Shown here one piece after another: positions 1 to 5,571 of a DNA stretch of 6,416 nt. The translations under genes and the position numbers were made by a program. A model generated the notes under the pieces. It did not search any database and was not told the DNA's origin. It was given only the letters and a program-made list of their open reading frames with translations. Within the stretch, counting starts at the first letter, position 1; every line of letters starts with the position of its first letter. Source of the DNA: Elusimicrobiota bacterium (GTDB lineage: Bacteria > Elusimicrobiota > Elusimicrobia > Elusimicrobiales > Elusimicrobiaceae); contig JAIRMX010000077.1 in assembly GCA_031258375.1 (NCBI GenBank), positions 1 to 6,416 of the forward strand. The letters are read 5' to 3'.

Positions 1-881
1 TCCCGTATCCAATAGCCCACGGTTTTTTTACTGCGGTTTACGCCCGTATATTCGCCGTAAAATTTTACGTTTTCCTTAATTAGACGCGCGAATATTTCAA
101 TTCTTTTTTCGGCGGCAAGTTTTTGCGTTTTGCCGTCGTTTAAAACTGAGGTTATATCTCTGAAAATGAAAGGATTGCCTATGGCTCCGCGTCCTATCAT
201 AACACCGGCGCAGCCGGCTTCAAACATTTCTTTTGCGCTTGCGGCATTTAGTATTCCGCCGTTGCCTATTATCGGAATATTTACCGCTTTGCAACAGGCT
301 TCCAAAGCTTTTATATTTACAGGCCCGCAGTGAGCGTCAACGGCGGCGCGCGCGTGAATTATAACCGCCGCAGCTCCGTTATCCTGAGCTATTTTTGCAA
401 GCGTCGGGCCTAAAATTTCGGCTCTATTAAGAGCAATTCTTGTTTTAAGCGTAATAGGAATTTTTACGCTTTTTACAGCGGCGGATATAATTTCAGCCAA
501 TTTTTTTGGATCTTTCATAAGTACGCAGCCGGCGCCGGATTTATTAATTTTTTTCGCCGGACATCCGGCGTTTATATCTATAATGTCCGCTCCGTTATCC
601 TGAGCCGATTTGCAGGCTAGAGCTATATTCTGCGCGTCGCTGCCGAAAATCTGCATTGAAAGCGGATGTTCGCGCTTGCTCACGCGCAGCATATTCATAC
701 TTTTTGAACTTCTAAATTTTAAAGCATTGGCGGAAACCATTTCCGCGCAGACAAGCCCCGCCCCGCCGCGCAAACACATAATGCGAAAAGGCGCGTCGCT
801 GATGCCCGCCATCGGGGCCAGCGCAAGGTTTGAAGGGCAGGTAAAAGAACCTATCTTAAGCGGGCGTATCAAATTTGACAT
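1..881 (-). CDS. dusB: tRNA-dihydrouridine synthase, DusB/NifR3 type (3' end cut by window)
   Basis: This flavoenzyme reduces uridine to dihydrouridine in tRNA, using FMN and NADPH in the cytoplasm. I read 293 residues from an ATG at 881. The frame is open to the window edge, so the last few dozen residues of a roughly 320-residue family are missing. Visible family marks are the N-terminal LAPMAGISDAPFR stretch (residues 21-33), the catalytic loop DINAGCP with Cys107, Lys146 in ITLKTR, His176 and Arg178 in IIHAR, the FMN-phosphate loop GNGGI (206-210) and IGRGAIGNPFIF (229-240). The stretch after HxR reads AAVDAHCG where the usual consensus is like TRxQxYxG, so it is somewhat divergent. Its ATG shares one base with the TAA of the upstream gene (TAATG), which suggests translational coupling. 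A modest GGAAG lies 11 bases upstream of the ATG. The fold and the Dus family are secure. The DusB subgroup is likely, because the protein resembles NifR3/YhdG most. Confidence 0.93.
   Translation of the reverse strand, partial: MSNLIRPLKIGSFTCPSNLALAPMAGISDAPFRIMCLRGGAGLVCAEMVSANALKFRSSKSMNMLRVSKREHPLSMQIFGSDAQNIALACKSAQDNGADIIDINAGCPAKKINKSGAGCVLMKDPKKLAEIISAAVKSVKIPITLKTRIALNRAEILGPTLAKIAQDNGAAAVIIHARAAVDAHCGPVNIKALEACCKAVNIPIIGNGGILNAASAKEMFEAGCAGVMIGRGAIGNPFIFRDITSVLNDGKTQKLAAEKRIEIFARLIKENVKFYGEYTGVNRSKKTVGYWIR
373..605 (-). repeat. 17-base direct repeat within the dus gene (373-389 and 589-605)
   Basis: The 17 bases gctccgttatcctgagc (plus strand) occur twice, 216 bases apart and in the same frame. 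Both copies encode AQDNGA, at residues 93-98 (before DIIDINAGCP) and 165-170 (before AAVIIHAR). They fall at equivalent helix-to-strand turns of the TIM barrel, so common protein constraint may explain the match. Recombination between the copies would delete 72 codons. Confidence 0.55.
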
Positions 882-2374
882 TAGCTTACGGGCTTCCATT
901 GGTCTGTGTTGGGATGAGAAAATACTTTTTGCCTGTAAAGACACCATTTTATAATATCCCTAAGAGTTCTGTCGGTATTTTTAAATTCAAAAACGTTCAA
1001 AAATTCATTGTGGCCAAAACTTCCGTCCACAATATGGTCCGAGGTAGAAATAGAATATAAAGTATTATTTTGCAACGGCGTCCCGTTGGCTAGAGTTATT
1101 TTTCTTATCCGCTCTCCCAAAGGTTTCGACATATCGTAGCTTACGTTAATTCCCGACGTTTGAGGCCAGCTGTTTTTGAAATCAAGCGTGCGATCCAGAG
1201 CGTTTTTGAGTTCGTCTCCGCGCATTTTCACCAGCATGACGCGATCGTTGAACGGTATGGAATTAAGCAAATCTATTTCCGTCAGGTTTCCTTGCGGGAA
1301 GTCCGCCAGAAAAATATCGGGGTCCACTATTCCTATATCGTTGGACGCCCAACGTCTGATACAATCCGCGGCATATGTTCCCAAGGGGGATTGTCTGTCG
1401 GAAAAACTTTCAAGTTTGAAAGGCAGCGTTGTAATTTTATTTCCGGTGATTTTTTTAACTTTATTTCTTAAATCCGCAATATCGGCGTCTATCGCGCTGT
1501 TTCTGCCGAAAGTTTCTTCGTCCAAAACGATATTTTCGTATCTGTAATTTGAAATGGATTTTTCGTCATTGAGCAAAAGTTCAAGTTTGCCAGCTTCAAA
1601 CAACATAGGTCCATTGCGGCTGATAAAGGTATTTGCAATCTGCTCGTATCCGCCCTGCGCAGCATTGCTGTTGCCGCCGAGGATAATATTAATTTCCGGT
1701 ATTTCTTCCGCGATTGTTTTCTCGTCCATTTTTTTTTGTTCCAGTTCAAACCCGAGACTGCTGAGCAGTATTATTAAATCCGCGCCTCTTTGCCGCGCTT
1801 GGGCGGACGCGGCTTTTAACGCTTCTATTTCATTTGAAGCCTTTATCTGCGTATTGCGCTGAATTTTGGGGAAATCGGTTTCTGACAAAACGCCGAGCAC
1901 AGCTATTTTTATTCCTTCGCTTTCCAAAATAATATATTTTTTGATATGTTTCGGCTCCGAGCCGTCGGCGTTTTGCAAATTTGATACGACGAAAGGAAAT
2001 TCCGCCTTAGCCAGAACATTTTCTATAGCTTCCCAGCCCAGCCCGAAATCGGCCGCGCTCAAAGTAGCCGCGGTGTATTTTATTTTATTCATCATATTAA
2101 TCGCGTTTTCAAGGTTCCCTATCTGGCCTTCCTGCGTTTGGGAAAACAAATCGCCGCTGTCAAAAAGCAAAAAGGGATCGTTTTGCTTTTCAAGCATTTC
2201 TTTTAAAACGGACAGGCCGCCGGTGTATTTATTGTCGTTATTGCCGTATGCCCGCGCCCAATAAAAACCTTGGATATCATTGGTATGAAATATATTTATC
2301 ACATGGGTTTTCTTGCCGCGGCAGGCAATTATAAAGGCTGCGGATATAATTATTAATATTAACAATTTTTTCAT
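881..2374 (-). CDS. UshA/5'-nucleotidase-family lipoprotein, predicted catalytically inactive paralogue
   Basis: This 497-residue protein has the two-domain layout of bifunctional metallophosphatase/5'-nucleotidases: an N-terminal metallophosphatase domain (about 25-265) and a C-terminal 5'-nucleotidase domain (about 310-475, beginning near RQSPLGTYAAD). Residues 1-18 form a lipoprotein signal with lipobox FIIAC, so Cys18 should be lipidated. The next residue is Arg, not Asp, which by the E. coli sorting rule would favour the outer membrane. The active site is largely gone. DxH is D33-x-Q35, GNHE is replaced by LSAA (105-108), the LSH motif reads LSS (204-206) and GGHxH reads GGNSN (233-237). 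Only Asp33 and Asp75 (FDSGD) remain. The NxGGLRAD nucleotide-site motif is replaced by DPDIFLAD (351-358). The frame is intact, so this looks like a maintained pseudoenzyme and not a decaying gene. Its ATG overlaps the TGA of the active paralogue by four bases (ATGA). It may bind a ligand or partner the neighbour, but this is inference. Confidence 0.88.
   Translation of the reverse strand: MKKLLILIIISAAFIIACRGKKTHVINIFHTNDIQGFYWARAYGNNDNKYTGGLSVLKEMLEKQNDPFLLFDSGDLFSQTQEGQIGNLENAINMMNKIKYTAATLSAADFGLGWEAIENVLAKAEFPFVVSNLQNADGSEPKHIKKYIILESEGIKIAVLGVLSETDFPKIQRNTQIKASNEIEALKAASAQARQRGADLIILLSSLGFELEQKKMDEKTIAEEIPEINIILGGNSNAAQGGYEQIANTFISRNGPMLFEAGKLELLLNDEKSISNYRYENIVLDEETFGRNSAIDADIADLRNKVKKITGNKITTLPFKLESFSDRQSPLGTYAADCIRRWASNDIGIVDPDIFLADFPQGNLTEIDLLNSIPFNDRVMLVKMRGDELKNALDRTLDFKNSWPQTSGINVSYDMSKPLGERIRKITLANGTPLQNNTLYSISTSDHIVDGSFGHNEFLNVFEFKNTDRTLRDIIKWCLYRQKVFSHPNTDQWKPVS
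1729..1737 (-). repeat. A9 homopolymer tract inside the inactive nucleotidase paralogue
   Basis: Nine consecutive A on the coding strand encode part of Gln213-Lys214-Lys215, just before Met216. It is the longest homopolymer I found in the window, and several runs of eight occur elsewhere in coding sequence. A slip of one base here would frameshift the gene midway. Phase variation is possible but not shown. Confidence 0.5.
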
Positions 2375-3849
2375 TTTTCTTTTATTATTCTGCCGGTTTT
2401 TGCGCCGTAGATTCCTTGAGGGTTGGATTTAATATAATTTTCAAATAACTGACTAGCGCTGACATCGCCAAAATATTTTTTATTTAAAACGTTCTTGAAC
2501 ATATAGCCTTTCGAGTTGCCCGCCGCTATATAATCGTTCAATGCCAGAGAGTATAATTTTTTATTTTCTATAGGTTTGCCGTTTACGAGGATTTGTATTA
2601 TTTCCGGCCGGTTATTTTTATATCTGTATTTTACCGATAAACCGCTGAATTGAAAAGAGCATCCGTTTTGTTTAAGAGATTTGAGCAGAAATTTTTTTAT
2701 AAAGCCGCCGTCTACTTCCGCCACAATAATTTTATTTGAAAAGGGTGAAATTCCAAAAACGGTTCTCTTTGTAATCGGTCCTTTGGGCATATCCGCGCGC
2801 AAACCCCCGGTATTGTGAAGCGCGATATCGGCGCCGGTCCCTTTTTTGATGGCGTCTGCAAATAAATTGCCCAGGGGGGAATCCACGCTGCCGTCTTGGA
2901 AATAACGGTCTTTTTCAATTCTTTCTTTAGCATAACTAAGAACGTAATCCGCGTCTTTGCGATAATTTGAGTCCGCAAAAATTTTAATCTCCGAGTTTTC
3001 CTTAATTTTTAAATTATTGAGAACGATAAATTCAGAATTTATATTTTCCAGAAGGCCGGTTTTGTCGCTGAAATTTAAAATAATTTTGCTCGCTCCTTTA
3101 AGTTCGCCTCCGCTTTCCACAAACACCGTACCGTCAATTTTTTCATTTTGAATGATTTTATGAAAATGCCCGCCGAGCACAAGGTCGATTGCGCCGGAAT
3201 TTGCCGCGTCGTTTAAAAAGTTTTTTATTTTTTTTGGCAGGCCGTCCGTAAAAGATTCGTGAATTAATAAAATAGTAGCGTCCGGTTTTGTTTCTTTTAT
3301 ATCGGCAAGAGCTTTTTTTAATGCTTTAGCAAGGCCGATAGTCTTAATGCGTTTTGAGGCGGGCAGAGGATTTTTAGCTATGCCTATCACCGCTATTTTT
3401 TTATCTTTAACTTTATAAACCGCAAACGGTTTAATTTTTTCGGGGTATGTTCCCGTTCGTTCGTCAAAAATATTTGCGGCAAGAACGTCAAATTTTGCGG
3501 CGGCAATATTATCCAGCATTGCTTTTTCGCCGAAATCGCCTTCGTGATTTCCTATGGCCGCGCCGTTATATCCCGCCATATTCATAAATTGCACTGAAAG
3601 CAGGCCTTTGCTTTCTGCCGCTTCAAACGTTCCGGAAGAATAATCGCCGCTGTCAAGCAAAAGGCGGGGGTTTTTATCTTCGGCTATCAGAGAAGAGAGA
3701 GCCGCAAAACCGCCGATTTCTTTACCGTCAATCAGGTGCGGATAATAATAACCGTGCGTATCGCTGGTGTGATATATATTGATTGAGGAACAAAAAACAT
3801 TTACGGCCGAAACTAAAAAAACTAGAAATATGCGGATTATTTTAATCAT
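2371..3849 (-). CDS. Exported 5'-nucleotidase / metallophosphatase, UshA family, active-site complete
   Basis: This 492-residue enzyme is expected to hydrolyse nucleotides or related phosphate esters outside the cytoplasm with a two-metal centre. A hydrophobic signal segment spans about residues 5-18. Cys20 follows it, but the preceding VNVF does not fit a lipobox, so a secreted or signal-anchored form is likelier than a lipoprotein. All metallophosphatase motifs are present: D30-x-H32 in HTSDTHG, LLLDSGD (Asp69), GNHEGD (Asn101, His102, Asp105, the latter two matching the catalytic dyad), His197 in LLIHES, and GGHFH (His228, His230). The C-terminal 5'-nucleotidase domain starts near DSPLGNLFADA (323-333) and carries HNTGGLRADMPKGPIT (345-360), the substrate-site motif. 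The length is normal for the family. The start lies 45 bases after the pilin stop without a clear Shine-Dalgarno (AGG sits only one base from the ATG). The exact substrate cannot be read from sequence, so I give no ushA symbol. Confidence 0.93.
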   Translation of the reverse strand: MIKIIRIFLVFLVSAVNVFCSSINIYHTSDTHGYYYPHLIDGKEIGGFAALSSLIAEDKNPRLLLDSGDYSSGTFEAAESKGLLSVQFMNMAGYNGAAIGNHEGDFGEKAMLDNIAAAKFDVLAANIFDERTGTYPEKIKPFAVYKVKDKKIAVIGIAKNPLPASKRIKTIGLAKALKKALADIKETKPDATILLIHESFTDGLPKKIKNFLNDAANSGAIDLVLGGHFHKIIQNEKIDGTVFVESGGELKGASKIILNFSDKTGLLENINSEFIVLNNLKIKENSEIKIFADSNYRKDADYVLSYAKERIEKDRYFQDGSVDSPLGNLFADAIKKGTGADIALHNTGGLRADMPKGPITKRTVFGISPFSNKIIVAEVDGGFIKKFLLKSLKQNGCSFQFSGLSVKYRYKNNRPEIIQILVNGKPIENKKLYSLALNDYIAAGNSKGYMFKNVLNKKYFGDVSASQLFENYIKSNPQGIYGAKTGRIIKEK

Positions 3850-3894
3850 ACCTAATTACGGATAATTTGCTTATTATGCCGCGCTCGATTGATA

Positions 3895-4422
3895 TTATTC
3901 GATTTTAAACTTAACGGGATTGTTCGCGTCTGCCTGCCATCTGGAAGAAGAAGCCGCTTTGGATAATGCCGATATGCGGCTAGTGTCATTTGACGTAATT
4001 ATAAAAAATCTATCCCCCGGCGCAATGCTGCCGTTGTTATCGACAAAAGTAAAGCTGAGTTTCCACTCGTTGTTGCAAGTCATATTAAGTGCGTTAGGAC
4101 TGCTTGCCGTATCAAGTTGAATTACGCATCTTTGTCCGCTAGAATCGGGGTTCTTTTCTGTAATAGTTTGTCCATCGTATGTCCATGCTTCGCTCGGAAG
4201 CGTGACATGAAGACTTCTTAATTTATCAGGAAATCCCTGTCTCAGCGGGTAAACCTGTATTAAAGCGTCGTGAATACTTTTTATAATGGCCATTTTACTC
4301 GTGATTCTTGTTTTTTCAATACTGCTTCGATAATTGGGTATGGCTATGCCGGCGAGTATTGCGAGAATAAGCACAACCACCATAAGTTCCAACAAATTAT
4401 AACCTTTATTATTTTTCAGCAT
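3895..4422 (-). CDS. Type IV pilin / pseudopilin-like protein with prepilin leader
   Basis: This 175-residue protein begins with a class-III prepilin signal: a short basic leader MLKNNKG, then YNLLELMVVVLILAILAG. A prepilin peptidase should cut after Gly7. Glu12, position +5 of the mature protein, is the conserved glutamate needed for assembly. The residue at +1 is Tyr, where Phe is usual. A hydrophobic helix spans about 8-29 and continues as an amphipathic helix (IPNYRSSIEKTRITSKM...). The rest is a polar, Ser/Asn/Asp-rich globular head with two cysteines, Cys99 and Cys116, that could form a disulfide. It could be a major or minor pilin or a type II secretion pseudopilin, and the sequence does not decide. 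No assembly ATPase, secretin or peptidase gene lies nearby, so it would depend on machinery encoded elsewhere. The start is well set by an AAGGAG six bases upstream. It lies 12 bases behind the HD-GYP gene. Confidence 0.9.
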   Translation of the reverse strand: MLKNNKGYNLLELMVVVLILAILAGIAIPNYRSSIEKTRITSKMAIIKSIHDALIQVYPLRQGFPDKLRSLHVTLPSEAWTYDGQTITEKNPDSSGQRCVIQLDTASSPNALNMTCNNEWKLSFTFVDNNGSIAPGDRFFIITSNDTSRISALSKAASSSRWQADANNPVKFKIE

Positions 4423-4428
4423 TTTAAT

Positions 4429-4434
4429 CTCCTT
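4429..4434 (-). promoter_or_regulatory. Strong ribosome binding site of the pilin-like gene
   Basis: AAGGAG begins right after the TAA of the HD-GYP gene (4437-4435) and sits six bases before the ATG at 4422. It is the best Shine-Dalgarno in the window and fixes the pilin start. The gene can therefore be translated independently of its upstream neighbour, unlike the coupled genes on either side of the operon. Confidence 0.85.
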
Positions 4435-5571
4435 TTATTTTTTAATTTTGACATAATACATCTTTTTGACGTCGTCAAATATTCTTTTAAACGCCTGCAC
4501 AACTTCGGGGTCAAAATCAGAACCGCTGTGATCTACAATATATTCATAAGCTTTTTGCTCACTCCACGGCCTTTTATAAACTCTATGCATACATAAAGCG
4601 TCAAAAACGTCGGCAACTGACAGAATTCGCGCTTCTATCGGTATGTGAACGCCGCTGAGAGCGAAGGGATATCCGCTGCCGTCGTATTTTTCGTGATGAT
4701 AAAGGCTCATTTTATACGCAATTTTCAATATTTTAGATTTTGCGCTTTCAAGTATTTTGCCTCCGTAAATGGCATGCATTTTCATCCTGTTGTATTCGTC
4801 TTCTGTAAGTTTGCCCGGCTTTAAAAGAATACTGTCCGATATGGCTACTTTGCCGATATCATGAAGCATAGAAGCATTTTTTATTATATCCGCGTCGCCG
4901 TCGTTGAAATTTAAATCCTTTGCCAATTTATGACAAATTTCGCTGATATGCTGCAAATGGGCTTTGGTGTCGTATTGGTCTCTGTATTCGGCCGTAATAG
5001 CCAGCCTGTAAATCGTTTCGAGGTTTGCAAGTTGAACTTCGTTATACAAGGCGGCTATTTCAATATTGGTGCCTGCGAGACTTGCCAAAAGTTTTAGAAG
5101 GCCTTCGTCGTTGCCGTCGAAGGCTTTATTATTTTTTTTATTGCTCAACTGGAAAACGCCTATTATATTTCCTTCTTTATTAATTAAGGGAATAGCTAAA
5201 ACCGAATTTGTTTTGAAGCCTGTTATGCGATCTAAAGCTCTTGAAAAAGTGGTATTTTCATTCGCATTTTGTATGTTAACGGTATTGCCGGTTCTGCCGA
5301 CAAACGCCGCGATGCTATCCCCGTTTAACGGTAAATGTATTTCCGTGTGCTTAAGGCCTTTTCCGCGCGCTATTTTTGACCAAAATTCTTTGTTTTTATC
5401 GTCCTTTATAAAAATGAAACAGCGTTTTACGCCTATTATTTTGCTTATCTGCGTCGCAATGACCGAAAGCAGCTTGTCAAAGTCCGTTTCGCCAGTAAGC
5501 TGCCTGCCAAAGTCCGCAAGCAACATAAGTTGTTTTTTAGCCGTTGTGGAAGAAAATTCTTTAATTTCCAT
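4435..5571 (-). CDS. GAF-HD-GYP protein, probable cyclic-di-GMP phosphodiesterase
   Basis: This 378-residue cytoplasmic signalling protein has an N-terminal GAF sensor (about residues 28-172) joined through a helix (about 173-190) to an HD-GYP domain (about 190-375). HD-GYP enzymes hydrolyse the second messenger cyclic-di-GMP. The catalytic marks are all present: His205, His237-Asp238 in LHDIGK with Lys241, His266, HHEKYDGSGYP (292-302, holding the GYP signature), IPIEARILSVADVFDAL (310-326) and RVYKRPW. The GAF domain ends with N-K...F-x3-D-E (144-156), the motif of cyclic-nucleotide-binding GAF domains in phosphodiesterases and adenylate cyclases. No membrane segment is visible and there is no receiver domain. 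I choose the ATG at 5571, which overlaps the upstream gene by 11 bases. A TTG at 5595 would add eight residues but has no better ribosome site. The gene likely belongs to the same transcript as the pilin-like gene that follows. Confidence 0.93.
   Translation of the reverse strand: MEIKEFSSTTAKKQLMLLADFGRQLTGETDFDKLLSVIATQISKIIGVKRCFIFIKDDKNKEFWSKIARGKGLKHTEIHLPLNGDSIAAFVGRTGNTVNIQNANENTTFSRALDRITGFKTNSVLAIPLINKEGNIIGVFQLSNKKNNKAFDGNDEGLLKLLASLAGTNIEIAALYNEVQLANLETIYRLAITAEYRDQYDTKAHLQHISEICHKLAKDLNFNDGDADIIKNASMLHDIGKVAISDSILLKPGKLTEDEYNRMKMHAIYGGKILESAKSKILKIAYKMSLYHHEKYDGSGYPFALSGVHIPIEARILSVADVFDALCMHRVYKRPWSEQKAYEYIVDHSGSDFDPEVVQAFKRIFDDVKKMYYVKIKK

Noticed and set aside
1489..1749. Minus-strand 86-codon frame, and a similar 88-codon frame at 2712-2978
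   Set aside because: Both are out-of-frame shadows inside the two nucleotidase-family genes, whose own frames are uninterrupted there.
3849..3849. Calling the active nucleotidase a lipoprotein because Cys20 follows its signal segment
   Set aside because: The residues before Cys20 (VNVF) do not fit the lipobox, in particular Phe at -1. The paralogue's FIIAC does fit.
3854..3867. Small inverted repeat AATTA-CGGA-TAATT in the 45-base gap before the active nucleotidase, with a CATAAT box nearby
   Set aside because: The stem is five A-T pairs only and has no T-tract, so it is not a terminator. No matching -35 element is visible, so a promoter cannot be supported.
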